Shown here one piece after another: positions 8,901 through 17,460 of a stretch of DNA of 64,000 nucleotides. The notes beneath the pieces are model-generated. The model ran no database searches and was not told where the DNA came from. It worked only from the letters and a program-made list of their open reading frames with translations. Source of the stretch: an uncultured Fluviicola sp. (lineage in GTDB: Bacteria; Bacteroidota; Bacteroidia; Flavobacteriales_D; Crocinitomicaceae); the NCBI RefSeq assembly GCF_902168135.1, contig NZ_CABHOL010000048.1:1-64000 (forward strand). The letters run 5' to 3'. How positions within the stretch are numbered: the stretch's first letter is position 1; each line of letters opens with the position of its first letter. The position numbers and the translations under genes were made by a program.

Positions 8901-9728
8901 AAACTGCGTCCGGGATTCAATGTTAGTTTTGATGATAAGGAGTGTATCTATACGTTTGAAGGATTCCACGGAGGTCCCGAATGTCTGAAGTATGCGGAAT
9001 ACTACTGGGATTTTGGCGACGGAACAACATCCATCGGTCAAACTACAGGACACGTTTTCCCGGCTGCAGGATCGTATGATGTTTGTGTTACGGCTGTTAT
9101 CAGAAACGAAAAGGGAGATGTCCTTTGTACGGAAAGATACTGTGAGAAAATAGAGGCTCGCTGCGGAGGAAGATGTGACTGTAAATTGAAGCCCGGGTTC
9201 GATATGGTTAATTCCGGAGATTGTAATATGCTGTTTACCGGTTTCTCAGGTTCAAATTGTGCGAATATTACCCAGATGGAATGGACTGTCAACGGAGCCG
9301 GACCTTATTACGGACAATACCTGGCGCAGCAATTCCAGGTAAATACACCTTATGAGATTTGTCTGACAGTGACCGGAAATAATGGTGACGTGGAATGCAA
9401 AGAAACTTACTGCCAGGAATATTTTTACACGGATTGTTATCCTGCACATGGGAAGTCTTTGGCAACAACTCCGACTGCTCCGCAATGGCAGCTGTATCCG
9501 AATCCTGCGAGCAAAACCGTTCAGCTGAAGGTTTCTTTCCGTCCGGAAAGCAGCACGATTGTTACTTTGAAAACTGCGGATGGCAAGCTGATCGGACGAT
9601 ATGTATTTGATAAGGAGGAACAGGAAATGAGCCTGGATATTCCTCAGAGTGTTTCCAGTGGATTTGTTTTTGTAGAAATACAATCCGGAGATCATTTCTT
9701 TACGGAAAAACTAATGATCATGCATTGA
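5973..9728 (+). CDS. Secreted M43 (pappalysin/cytophagalysin-like) metalloprotease with PKD domains, T9SS substrate
   Basis: I use the ATG at 5973 because it opens a clear signal peptide (MKKHYLLGMTFLLLTIFSSF, then AQQ); an in-frame TTG at 5946 lies inside the -7 promoter box. The 1251-residue product has a zinc metalloprotease domain with HEVGHYLGLYHTF at about 245 and the Met-turn NYMDY at about 310, typical of family M43. A first PKD domain (SWDFGDGSTGSG, about 388) follows. A roughly 400-residue region of propeller-like repeats contains GLDFSSGVPVY and GNLLFYSSGD. Then come three PKD-like domains (about 828, 918, 1010) separated by cysteine pairs of the form CDCK. The type A T9SS sorting domain begins at about 1171 with WQLYPNPAS. 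It probably acts outside the cell as an endopeptidase; substrates are unknown. Confidence 0.9.
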   Translation: MKKHYLLGMTFLLLTIFSSFAQQVPREKIVSCYFDELLSKQLQEDPSLQKKLDEMDHEIERFKAAKKKGGGAVSKSLSDKLLIPVVVNVVHQNGPENISDMQVISQINALNTYYEDYGIQFCLATKKGTVNLTSISTPAGITSSTPGIFHYYNPTLTNHDVSQINSLAAVGASLPADNYLRIWVVKSITSASVPPGSIIQGYSSFPGSYNYTDGIVMDYRAFGDIATCGCSTLASYSQLGRIAVHEVGHYLGLYHTFQDGCAGMNTSTCASQGDRVCDTPPVAIPGNTGCPAAGWNTCNETPNLPDDIHNYMDYVDEGCMTGFTNGQNDRMDGSIALYRANLVSSNNMVYTGINCNGQIMAHFTADNYAPCTGTSVTFTANPVSGAIYSWDFGDGSTGSGQVVSHTYTTAYAPAIVTLTVTSGSNPSDFAENEELVFPTNCTAISNTQSTWMFSNQAGLDFSSGVPVYDNSADVNNTMQGNIEDVVSQCDASGNLLFYSSGDNIWDQNHNLIASALNADNSSATGSISIPNPANSSQYLQFNTSFNQGGLLYSVISITGTQASIVSNNNPVPVPAGYIQSGATLWSGEGVTAVKACNYYWLIVHGKKSEYQHFLMVYKVSASGIAFHSDYLLNSFDGIYCTIEASPDGTKILVSEFVGNSMFLCDFNPVSGFITGDEIINRERVYGTSFSPDSKLFYAVQETTGDVFQYDATASNVFLSEVKVGNLIAPNSVKRLGMQCGPDNKIYISRNMTQLGAIHAPNTQSTISQPNLCLFTNNGPYLDILAAGSGLPNMLDADQVQLFTGDSIFAEEVRCDTYIFSTNICANSYSWNFGDPASGSANTASGASPTHIFSGPGTYNVVVSGNGITLNYTIVVAQGCEPCVCPENGSFSYSIVEEECYVKFHANYVADPCLENVEYTWDFGDGTTATGIDVDHAFATAGTHTICLTITALNDSELCTTQGCKTFETRCTPPCDCKLRPGFNVSFDDKECIYTFEGFHGGPECLKYAEYYWDFGDGTTSIGQTTGHVFPAAGSYDVCVTAVIRNEKGDVLCTERYCEKIEARCGGRCDCKLKPGFDMVNSGDCNMLFTGFSGSNCANITQMEWTVNGAGPYYGQYLAQQFQVNTPYEICLTVTGNNGDVECKETYCQEYFYTDCYPAHGKSLATTPTAPQWQLYPNPASKTVQLKVSFRPESSTIVTLKTADGKLIGRYVFDKEEQEMSLDIPQSVSSGFVFVEIQSGDHFFTEKLMIMH

Positions 9729-9742
9729 TCTTTTTTAGTGTA

Positions 9743-9782
9743 AAAACAGTAGGGGTGTAAAATTTTACACCCCTACTGTTTT
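9743..9782. terminator. Perfect 40-bp palindrome, bidirectional terminator
   Basis: The arms read aaaacagtaggggtgtaaaa and are perfectly complementary, lying between convergent stops at 9728 and 9790. Runs of A and T at each end give a U-tract in both directions. The outer part (acagtagg/cctactgt) is the same as in the palindrome at 5098, but the core differs. Confidence 0.85.
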
Positions 9783-9789
9783 ATTAGAA

Positions 9790-12468
9790 TTACTCCACGG
9801 TAAATTCCTCTTTTTCATTCGGGCTGCTCTTTTCTTTCAGCTTTTCGCCGAATTTCTTGAGACCCTTTTTCTCCTTCTCGATCTTTTTCTTTTCCTCAAA
9901 CGGGTTAACTTCTTCTTCCTTACCGAATTCAATTTGCAGTACTTCGTAGTCTTTTTTCGGAGGCTGGTATTTTTTGATCGTTGTGTCTTTTTTGAACAGG
10001 CCTAATTCGCTTTTCAGGATCGAAATGGCTTCTTGCTTGGCTTCTTCACGGTTTTGTTTGGCTTCTTCCTTGCGCGAAGTTTTATCCCATTCAATGACCG
10101 GGTTAGCAAGGTTTCCGTACATGCGGACGAATATTTTGATTCCTGTTCCGTCGTCTTCCACAATTCCGAATTCTGATTCGTCTTTTTTCTCTTTTAACTC
10201 CCGGAAACGGAAAGCAAATTTGTAATCAATATCGTTGTTGAATTTGTGTTTCCCTTCCACGCTGATGTTGAGTGCACTGGACTTGATCTCCATTCTTGGA
10301 ATGACGATTGTACTTTTCTTGATCAGGATCGTATTTTCCAAAGTCTCAAAACGGATGTCGTTCAACTTGTTCCCAAGCGCATCAATTTCACCGGCTTTCA
10401 GTACCAGCTTCGTTTTGGCTGTTTTTAAATCCTTAGCAAGGGCAGTGAATGTACTGACGTTTTTCAATTGTCCGCCTATAATCTTCATTTGGATCTGGGC
10501 TTCCAGCTCGTCCTTGAGGATTCCGTAAGTCAGATCGAAAGGAGCTCTCAAATCCAAAATAGCTTCCGCACGACCGCTGATGTTGTCTTCTGTGATCACT
10601 TCCTGTTCAAAGTTGTTCCATTCGCGGAAAATCGGTTTGAAATAAATATCCTTCGAACTCAGGTTGGTTGCCAGCTGGAAATATTCCGGGGAGGATTCCA
10701 CAACTGCAAGTGTCCCGCGAACGGTCGCATTTCCGGTTATTCCGTGGAGCTTTTGAATCGAAATTGTTCGGTTTCCAACAGTCATTTCTCCATTGATCTG
10801 TGAGAAGGTATGATGGTCCATGTGGATCGCATCGACATTCAATTTGACATTTCCGTTAATTAGTGTCGGAAGCATCCATTCCCGGTTGATGGAAGTTGTT
10901 TTCGGATCGCCCGCAATGGAATTGGTGAAATCTTTCAGGTTAATTTTGCTGCTTTCGGCAATTACGGACACATCCAGGGTATGCTTATCCTGCAGGAACA
11001 GGTCAATGTAATTAAAACTTCCGTTTAGCTCCAAATCCGATTCTCCCAAATGGACTTTCAATCCCTCCAGTAAGGCATTGCTTCTGTTCAGGATGAGGTT
11101 TCCGTAAATGTCATAGAACTTCCGTGAGTCGTTTTGAAGTCTGAAATCAACATTGTCCATCAATGCGGTACCATTACCATCTGCGATCTCAACCACGGCT
11201 TCATTGTTCTCAAACACTGTTTCCAGGTAGAAATTCGTATTAACTTTGACCTTTCCTGAAAGCTCTTCGATCTTTGGGATGCGGAACAGGGCATGAATAA
11301 CTTCAAGGTCAACAGATCCTTTAGCCGTTCCGCGATAGCTTGGTTTGGAGAAACGGCGTATAGCTAAATTGCCCGAGAAAGGTCCGCTGACGGTTTGGAA
11401 GGAAACATTTTTGATGGTAAGTTCTTCTTTGTCTCTTCCTTTTAAAGTCGAATAGTATCCTTTCAAATCAATGTCGCGAAGTGTCAATCCTTTGGTTGGT
11501 TCGGTTAATCTTCCGTTGTCGATGGAGAAGTTGCAGTCAACCATCGGGTAGGAATCTTTTGCGAGTTTGTTTTCGAACGACAAGTGGAAAGTTCCTGTTC
11601 CCGAACCTTTGAGTTCCGAAACGGTCTTGACTTCTTTGACGGCTAATTTATTGGCCAGCTCGGCAAGTGGAACTTTATCCGCATCGATTTTCAACCGGAC
11701 TTCGGTAGTATCGACTTTAACATCAAAGTCAAACGGGATTCCGGAAAGCAATAGTTTCCCGCGGTCGATGGAAAAGGTTTCCGATACCCGATCAATGTGA
11801 ATGGCAACATCTGTTGAAGCCTGCTGATTGATGATAAAGGGCACCAATCCGTTTTGGATACGCTGAATGTAGAAGTTCGCTTTGGTTGCAATGTCGAATT
11901 TATCCTGGGTGAAATTCCCCACCAGCCGGAGATCCTGGACTTTGGTTTTATAACTGTTGTCATTGACTTTGTTCGAATAGGAAAAACGGATCCCTGTAGC
12001 GTGAATGGATTCCAGCTTCAGGTTAAAATTCGTTTTTTCATCGGATTCGGATTCTCTGAAAATGTCATAGTTTACATCGCCTTTTTTGTCGACCTTCAGT
12101 TTCAGTGTTCCGGGCTTAATAGCTACTTTCTTGACGTTGTACTTTTCATTCCAGATGTCCATCGGGCTGAATTTCAACCGGACCTGCTCGGTGTAGAGAA
12201 GCGTATCCTGCCGGGTTGCATAAGGGAAAGCATCCTGGATGAAAACTTTGTTGAAATCGAGACTTAAGTTCGGGAACGTGGCCCAGAAGGTGACGTCGAT
12301 CTCATCTACATGAACTTCTGTTTTCAGGGTTTTATTGATCTCCGAAACGGCGTAATCGATAATGTCGTCTTTGAAGATGTAAAGCAGGAAACTAATGAGC
12401 AAAACAAGAGTGATCAGGATTCCGAAGAACCATTTCACAGATCTCACCAGCCACTTTTTCCACTTCAT
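9790..12468 (-). CDS. AsmA-like outer-membrane biogenesis protein
   Basis: An 892-residue protein with an N-terminal basic segment and single transmembrane helix (about 12-32, VKWFFGILITLVLLISFLL), then the AsmA N-terminal pattern (LKTEVHVDEIDVTFWATFPN, then LSLDFNKVFI). The rest is a long series of amphipathic beta strands with repeated phrases such as LELNGSFNYID and ISVEGKHKFNNDIDYKFAF near 790. The C-terminal 90 residues are highly charged and Lys/Glu-rich. AsmA/TamB-type proteins form bridge-like, inner-membrane-anchored structures implicated in phospholipid movement to the outer membrane. A -7-like box (taaatttg on the minus strand at 12473-12480) sits just upstream of the start. It is monocistronic, between a bidirectional terminator and a repeat-rich gap. 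Confidence 0.85.
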   Translation of the reverse strand: MKWKKWLVRSVKWFFGILITLVLLISFLLYIFKDDIIDYAVSEINKTLKTEVHVDEIDVTFWATFPNLSLDFNKVFIQDAFPYATRQDTLLYTEQVRLKFSPMDIWNEKYNVKKVAIKPGTLKLKVDKKGDVNYDIFRESESDEKTNFNLKLESIHATGIRFSYSNKVNDNSYKTKVQDLRLVGNFTQDKFDIATKANFYIQRIQNGLVPFIINQQASTDVAIHIDRVSETFSIDRGKLLLSGIPFDFDVKVDTTEVRLKIDADKVPLAELANKLAVKEVKTVSELKGSGTGTFHLSFENKLAKDSYPMVDCNFSIDNGRLTEPTKGLTLRDIDLKGYYSTLKGRDKEELTIKNVSFQTVSGPFSGNLAIRRFSKPSYRGTAKGSVDLEVIHALFRIPKIEELSGKVKVNTNFYLETVFENNEAVVEIADGNGTALMDNVDFRLQNDSRKFYDIYGNLILNRSNALLEGLKVHLGESDLELNGSFNYIDLFLQDKHTLDVSVIAESSKINLKDFTNSIAGDPKTTSINREWMLPTLINGNVKLNVDAIHMDHHTFSQINGEMTVGNRTISIQKLHGITGNATVRGTLAVVESSPEYFQLATNLSSKDIYFKPIFREWNNFEQEVITEDNISGRAEAILDLRAPFDLTYGILKDELEAQIQMKIIGGQLKNVSTFTALAKDLKTAKTKLVLKAGEIDALGNKLNDIRFETLENTILIKKSTIVIPRMEIKSSALNISVEGKHKFNNDIDYKFAFRFRELKEKKDESEFGIVEDDGTGIKIFVRMYGNLANPVIEWDKTSRKEEAKQNREEAKQEAISILKSELGLFKKDTTIKKYQPPKKDYEVLQIEFGKEEEVNPFEEKKKIEKEKKGLKKFGEKLKEKSSPNEKEEFTVE

Positions 12469-12590
12469 AAATCAAATTTACGCCGAAACCAACGCTTAAA
12501 TTCACTGGTCCTCAAATAGTAATTAACGTTGGATTTTTAATTTGTTTCAGTTTTCCACGGATTATTTCACAACATAGAATAATAAATGAA

Positions 12591-12661
12591 CCACATAGGA
12601 ACATAGTGCACATAGTTTTTAGTGCAATAGATACTACTTGTGTTCTATGTGCTCTATGTGG
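12591..12661. repeat. Imperfect inverted repeat (ccacatag...ctatgtgg)
   Basis: The left part, ccacatag and then gtgcacatag, pairs with the right part ctatgtgctctatgtgg across a loop of about 27 nt. It lies in the 244-bp gap between the VWD and AsmA genes, both on the minus strand. It looks like an intergenic hairpin repeat; I see no coding. Confidence 0.6.
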
Positions 12662-12680
12662 TAAAAAATCCGCTGGAAAC

Positions 12681-12707
12681 AAAAAAGGAGCCTGTTAAGA
12701 CTCCTTT
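12681..12707 (-). terminator. Rho-independent terminator of the VWD gene
   Basis: Read on the minus strand, the stem aaaggag/ctccttt with a 10-nt loop is followed by a run of T. It starts 6 bp after the VWD stop codon. Confidence 0.85.
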
Positions 12708-12712
12708 CTATA

Positions 12713-14578
12713 CTAACCTCTTCTTCCTGGTGTTGAAATGGGTTTTGATGGTGTTGATGCCGGTGTCGAAACGGGCGTGCTTGCGGGACGCGGCGTTGGA
12801 GTTGATACCGGTTTGCTTGGCGGCGGTGTATATCTTGGTTCTGTTTTAATCGGTTGTGTTCTTACGGGTTCAGTTCTCACAGGTTCCGTTTTAACAGGTT
12901 CTTTGTAAACCGGCTTGTTATAAACCGGTACCGGTCTTTTGACTTCCGGTTCTTTTACCGGCTCAGGAGTTTTAACCGATTCGTTTGTAGTGGATGAAGA
13001 ACCTGAGTTAAATACACGTGGATTCACACCTTCTGCCGGTTTTGTTTCCACAGGAGCACTTGAAGATGATTCTTTAGAAGTCGTTCTTGTACTTGTATTT
13101 GTTGAGCTACCGCTGGTTCCTGCCGATTCCGGGGTTTTAACAGCGCCCTTGCTTGCTTCTGTATCCGTAACCGTTCTTGATGTTCCGGATCCTCCTGAAG
13201 CCTTATCGTCTCTTGGAACTCCGCTGTTACCGGTATTTCCTCCGGGGATTTCTTCCGATCTGTGTTCCGGATAACGCTCTCTGTATGGCTTTTGCCCCGG
13301 GTTTACATTGGGAGCAGGAGTTCTTACAGGTTCCAGTTGTCTTCCTGCCGTACGGTTCGGAAGAACAGGTTTCGGAGTCGGTTCGATACGTAAGAATCCA
13401 TTGTCGTAGATGCATGCGCTCAAATCGCTTCCTGTAAAGCCTCTGCGCTCACATTCTCTCTGTGCTCTTCTGAAATCGTCTCCGTTCATGTCACCCAAAG
13501 TTCTGTGAACACGAGGGAAGGACTCATCTGTGAAAGCAAAAGTACTTTGATTGAATCCGTAGTCGAACAAAGATTCCTGCGGAGTAATACGGTATTGTCT
13601 TGCGAAATCCTTAGCCAGGAAAGCCAGGTATTCTTTTTCCAGTTGCTGATCGCGGGAGTTGGTTGAACCGAAAACGCCCATGTTCCAGTTGGAAGATGCA
13701 ATTCCGCCCATGTTGTTGCGTACATCGAAATCATCGGATGTTCTTCCGTTAGCATTTCCAAGGATTCCGTCATAACTTTCAGTACAAGGATAGACTTCCA
13801 TGGCGATGTTATAGAATCCCATTCCGCCGGTGGATGAAGCGTCCAACTTTACCTTTTCACCTGTGGGCCAGGTAACGACGTAATCATTTCTTCCTGATTT
13901 GGTAATTGTTCCACCATGTTCCAGGTAATAATTGCTTCCGTCGATGTATACCGGCTCTCCGTTTATACGTAACGGAGTAGTGGTATTACCGTCCGGCTTC
14001 TCATGTGCGTAAAAACAAACGCGGTCTCCGCCAACATTCATAGCTACTGCCGTATTCAATGAGAAATCATCGGATTGATTGCGCTGACGAACTTGTACAT
14101 TGACATTTCCGCTGGCTGATCTTGCGAGTGTAAATTCTCCGACTGTCTGGAAGGAATACGTAGCTCCGTCGAAAGACTTCAAATGTGGATCTCCGTAAGT
14201 TCTTCCCATTACGGGCTTACAATCCGGAGTTCGGTTTGTAAAACTGCTCAATCGCGCCCATTGTGCGCGTGATGCACTGTCACTGGTAGTACTCGATCGC
14301 TGGATATGCGACCGGACTTTGTCTTGAGTAGTACCTGGCATGGCACTAAACATTTCTGCAGGGGTGTATTCTTCCGGAAAATTACGGTCCGGAGTTGGTC
14401 TTTTATTCGCCATCGCTTCCATCGACTGAGCCAACCACTCACCACGAACGGCATCCCAGGCAACCATTTCATTTCTGATTGACTGGAAATCGGTTCCGAA
14501 GTTTGCTTTTTCCTGAGCGTTTGCAGATCCAAGCGCTAGAAGAGCGAATAATCCAAAGAATGTAACATGTTTTTTCAT
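12713..14578 (-). CDS. Secreted VWD-domain protein with Pro/Thr/Lys repeat tail
   Basis: A 621-residue protein with a signal peptide (MKKHVTFFGLFALLALGS, then ANAQ). After a linker of about 100 residues comes a von Willebrand factor type D domain at about 120-290: TYGDPHLKSFDGATYSF, FTLARSASGNVNVQVR, and SYDGILGNANGRTSDDF near its end. Paired cysteines typical of VWD are partly present. From about 390 the protein is low-complexity (Ser/Thr/Pro), ending in a repetitive tail of KTEPVRTEPVRTQP-type units and short STPxS repeats that resemble a cell-wall-spanning or flexible tether. No T9SS sorting domain is visible. Function is unknown; VWD domains commonly mediate extracellular protein interaction. 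Confidence 0.8.
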   Translation of the reverse strand: MKKHVTFFGLFALLALGSANAQEKANFGTDFQSIRNEMVAWDAVRGEWLAQSMEAMANKRPTPDRNFPEEYTPAEMFSAMPGTTQDKVRSHIQRSSTTSDSASRAQWARLSSFTNRTPDCKPVMGRTYGDPHLKSFDGATYSFQTVGEFTLARSASGNVNVQVRQRNQSDDFSLNTAVAMNVGGDRVCFYAHEKPDGNTTTPLRINGEPVYIDGSNYYLEHGGTITKSGRNDYVVTWPTGEKVKLDASSTGGMGFYNIAMEVYPCTESYDGILGNANGRTSDDFDVRNNMGGIASSNWNMGVFGSTNSRDQQLEKEYLAFLAKDFARQYRITPQESLFDYGFNQSTFAFTDESFPRVHRTLGDMNGDDFRRAQRECERRGFTGSDLSACIYDNGFLRIEPTPKPVLPNRTAGRQLEPVRTPAPNVNPGQKPYRERYPEHRSEEIPGGNTGNSGVPRDDKASGGSGTSRTVTDTEASKGAVKTPESAGTSGSSTNTSTRTTSKESSSSAPVETKPAEGVNPRVFNSGSSSTTNESVKTPEPVKEPEVKRPVPVYNKPVYKEPVKTEPVRTEPVRTQPIKTEPRYTPPPSKPVSTPTPRPASTPVSTPASTPSKPISTPGRRG

Positions 14579-14766
14579 AACAGTTGGTTTAATTCGAAAG
14601 GGAGTTAAACAATAAACGTACCGAAAAATGAACAGATTAAAAGTTGTTAAAATAAAAACGAATTTCAGTTCGATAGTTTTAAAATTTAAAACAAGTTGGT
14701 ATTCAAGTCATTGAAGATACGTAAATACTTAATGAATTCCACGTGACTTATACCTAAATATTTGCG

Positions 14767-14774
14767 TACATTTG
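14767..14774 (+). promoter_or_regulatory. -7 promoter box upstream of the PfkB kinase
   Basis: TACATTTG matches TAnnTTTG and lies 18 nt before the kinase ATG. No clear TTG is found at the expected upstream spacing, so only the -7 element is called. Confidence 0.45.
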
Positions 14775-14792
14775 CCCAAATAAATTAAGAAA

Positions 14793-15722
14793 ATGAGTCT
14801 ATTGACAGTTGGTAGTGTGGCATTTGATGCTATTGAAACACCATTCGGAAAAACGGATAAGATTGTAGGTGGTGCAGGAACTTTCATTGCATTGTCTGCT
14901 TCAAACTTTATAAAAGACCAGCGTATTGTCTCTGTTGTCGGAGATGATTTTCCGCAGGAAACATTGGATTTGCTTCGTTCTAAAGGTGTTGCTTTGGAAG
15001 GATTGCAAATTAAGGAAGGTGAAAAGACTTTCTTCTGGTCAGGTCGTTACCACAACGATATGAATTCCAGAGATACCTTAGTAACGGAACTGAATGTATT
15101 GGGTGATTTCGATCCGATCATTCCGGACTCATACCAGGGAGCGGAATACGTGATGCTGGGGAATTTAAGCCCGCAGGTACAACGCCAGGTTATTGAGCGC
15201 TTGACAACACGTCCGAAGCTGATTGCTATGGATACCATGAACTTCTGGATGGACATCGCATTGGATGATCTGAAACAAACATTGAAACTGATCGATGTGT
15301 TGATCATCAATGACGAAGAAGCACGCCAGTTGTCGGGAGAATATTCGTTGGTAAAAGCAAGTCGTGTGATCCGTGAAATGGGACCAAAGACTTTGATCAT
15401 TAAAAAAGGAGAGCATGGTGCTTTGTTGTTCCAGGGCGACCAGGTATTCTTTGCACCGGCTTTACCGTTGGAGGATGTATTTGATCCGACAGGAGCAGGA
15501 GACACCTTTGCAGGTGGATTCATCGGTTACATTGCAGCAACGGATGATGCTTCTTTTGAAAATATGAAACGTGCAATTATTGCAGGTTCAGCATTAGCGT
15601 CTTTCTGTGTGGAAAAGTTCGGAACAGAGCGCTTATTGGAAATTAGTCATGATGAAGTGGAGGCCAGAATTGCCCGCTTTATTTCATTGACAAATTTTGA
15701 AATGTCAACTGTAGTTGGTTAA
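14793..15722 (+). CDS. PfkB family carbohydrate/nucleoside kinase
   Basis: A 309-residue cytoplasmic ribokinase-fold enzyme. The N-terminal PfkB signature is at about 25-45 (GGAGTFIALSASNF) and the second signature, with the catalytic aspartate, is DPTGAGDTFAGGFIGYIA at about 231-248. The middle carries NDEEARQLSG, the usual substrate-lid region. Family members phosphorylate a hydroxyl of a sugar, nucleoside or related small molecule with ATP; the exact substrate cannot be read. It is first in a plus-strand run with a DUF349 protein, two small membrane proteins and an EamA transporter; the gap to the next gene is 37 bp. Confidence 0.9.
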   Translation: MSLLTVGSVAFDAIETPFGKTDKIVGGAGTFIALSASNFIKDQRIVSVVGDDFPQETLDLLRSKGVALEGLQIKEGEKTFFWSGRYHNDMNSRDTLVTELNVLGDFDPIIPDSYQGAEYVMLGNLSPQVQRQVIERLTTRPKLIAMDTMNFWMDIALDDLKQTLKLIDVLIINDEEARQLSGEYSLVKASRVIREMGPKTLIIKKGEHGALLFQGDQVFFAPALPLEDVFDPTGAGDTFAGGFIGYIAATDDASFENMKRAIIAGSALASFCVEKFGTERLLEISHDEVEARIARFISLTNFEMSTVVG

Positions 15723-15759
15723 ATAGTTGTAAATTGAGGAACCACTAAAAAGCTTTATC

Positions 15760-17457
15760 ATGGAAAAGGCAAGTTTATTAGAATCGTTAAAAAATCTCGT
15801 GCAGCAGGAAGACGCGCTGGTTGTAGCGCGCGAAGTGAGTGAATTACGTAATCAGTTTGAGGATGTAGTTTTGGAAGAGGATCGTCAGTTCCAAATCAAG
15901 CAGCTGGAAGCCCAGGAAAAGGGTGAAGCGGTTGAGGAACGTACTGCTGATCCGGTGCGAGAAGAGTTTTATAACTTGTATAACGAATTCCGTGAGCGTA
16001 AAAACGGATTGCAAAAAGCGAAAAAAGAAGCTGAAGAATCCAACTTACGCCGTAAGAAAGCACTTTTGGAGCGCCTCAAAGATGTGGTAGAGAAAGAAGA
16101 GAACATCGGTGCGGCAATGACTGCATACAAGGAAATCCACGATGCATGGAAAGAGGTTGGAGATATTCCGCGTGAAAAGCGCCAGGATATCCAATCCGAA
16201 TATTCCCGCTTATTGGAAACGTTCTTTTATCATATCAAAATTTACCGCGAATTGCGCGAGCACGATCTGCACCGCAATCACCAATTGAAATTGGATGTAA
16301 TCCGCAGGATACAGGATTTGTCGAAAGTTGAGCATGTAAAAGATGTGGAACAGGCCATCAAAACGCTTCAAAACGAATGGGACGAAACCGGGCCCGTTGG
16401 GAATGATGCCTGGGAAAGCCTCAAAAATTCATACTGGGATGCTGTTCGTGCGGTTTATGCACGTATCCAGGCTTTCTATGATGAAAAACGTTCGGAATTG
16501 TCTGCAAACCTGGAACTGAAAAAAGAAATAGCCCGAAAAGCTGCTGAATTGGTGAAAGACTTTGCGTCTACAAGTACGAAAGATTGGGATCATGCAACTG
16601 CTTCGCTGCTGGCCCTTCAGGAAGAATGGAAGAAAATAGGTTTCGGACCGCGAAAGGAAAACGAAGAAGTTTGGAAAGAATTCCGTGCTTCCTGCGATGA
16701 GTTCTTCGCGAAAAAGAAAGCATTCTTTGATTCAGTGAGAGGTAAATTTGATGAAGTAGCTGCGAAAAAACAGCAATTGGTCGACAAACTGGAAGAATTG
16801 AAAAATTCCACGGAATGGAAGAAAACAACCGATCAAATCCTGGCAATCCAGAAAGACTGGAAAGAATTGGGAAGTGCAGGACAGCGGTTTGAACAAAAAC
16901 TGTGGAAAGATTTCCGTGCTGCTTGTGATCATTTCTTTGAAGCAAAACAAGCTCATTTCAGTTCGAAAGACAAAGAATTCGAAGGGAACCTGGCTTTGAA
17001 AATGGAATTGATCGACCGCATTAAATCGGCAACGATACCTGAAGATAAGAAAGAGGCAATGTCTTTGTTGAAAGGCTTCGCAACGGAATTTAACGACATC
17101 GGCCATGTTCCGATGAAAGAGAAAGACCGTGTTTTCAATGCTTACAAAGAAGCCCTGGACGCACATTATAAGAAATTGAAACTCGAAGGCGAAGAACAGG
17201 AGAAAATGCTGTTCCAGGCGCGTTTGGATACCATGAAGGCAGATCCGAATGCAGAACGCGCTCTGGCAAGAGAAAAGTACGACCTGCACGATAAAATAAA
17301 CAAGCTGAAATCAGATATTTTGCAATTTGAGAACAACCTTGGTTTCTTCGCGAAATCAAAAGGTGCAGACTTGTTGAAAAAAGAGGTGGAAGGTAAAATA
17401 GCAGCAGCTCAGCGCAAAATTGACGAGCTGAAAGCAAAGATTAAAATGATCCAGTAA
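15760..17457 (+). CDS. DUF349 repeat protein
   Basis: A 565-residue, almost wholly helical and highly charged protein made of repeated DUF349 units of about 70-75 residues. The recurring landmark is a W-K-E/D-x-G phrase: AWKEVGDIPREKRQDI (about 128), EWDETGPVGNDAWESL (about 207), EWKKIGFGPRKENEEVW (about 288) and DWKELGSAGQRFEQKLW (about 365), each followed by a helix with a central aromatic pair. The C-terminus is a coiled coil. No signal peptide or membrane segment is present. In gammaproteobacteria a DUF349 protein of this architecture has been linked to RNA-related functions, but its role in Bacteroidota is unsettled. The next gene starts 3 bp after the stop, so co-transcription is likely. 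Confidence 0.85.
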   Translation: MEKASLLESLKNLVQQEDALVVAREVSELRNQFEDVVLEEDRQFQIKQLEAQEKGEAVEERTADPVREEFYNLYNEFRERKNGLQKAKKEAEESNLRRKKALLERLKDVVEKEENIGAAMTAYKEIHDAWKEVGDIPREKRQDIQSEYSRLLETFFYHIKIYRELREHDLHRNHQLKLDVIRRIQDLSKVEHVKDVEQAIKTLQNEWDETGPVGNDAWESLKNSYWDAVRAVYARIQAFYDEKRSELSANLELKKEIARKAAELVKDFASTSTKDWDHATASLLALQEEWKKIGFGPRKENEEVWKEFRASCDEFFAKKKAFFDSVRGKFDEVAAKKQQLVDKLEELKNSTEWKKTTDQILAIQKDWKELGSAGQRFEQKLWKDFRAACDHFFEAKQAHFSSKDKEFEGNLALKMELIDRIKSATIPEDKKEAMSLLKGFATEFNDIGHVPMKEKDRVFNAYKEALDAHYKKLKLEGEEQEKMLFQARLDTMKADPNAERALAREKYDLHDKINKLKSDILQFENNLGFFAKSKGADLLKKEVEGKIAAAQRKIDELKAKIKMIQ

Positions 17458-17460
17458 GCG

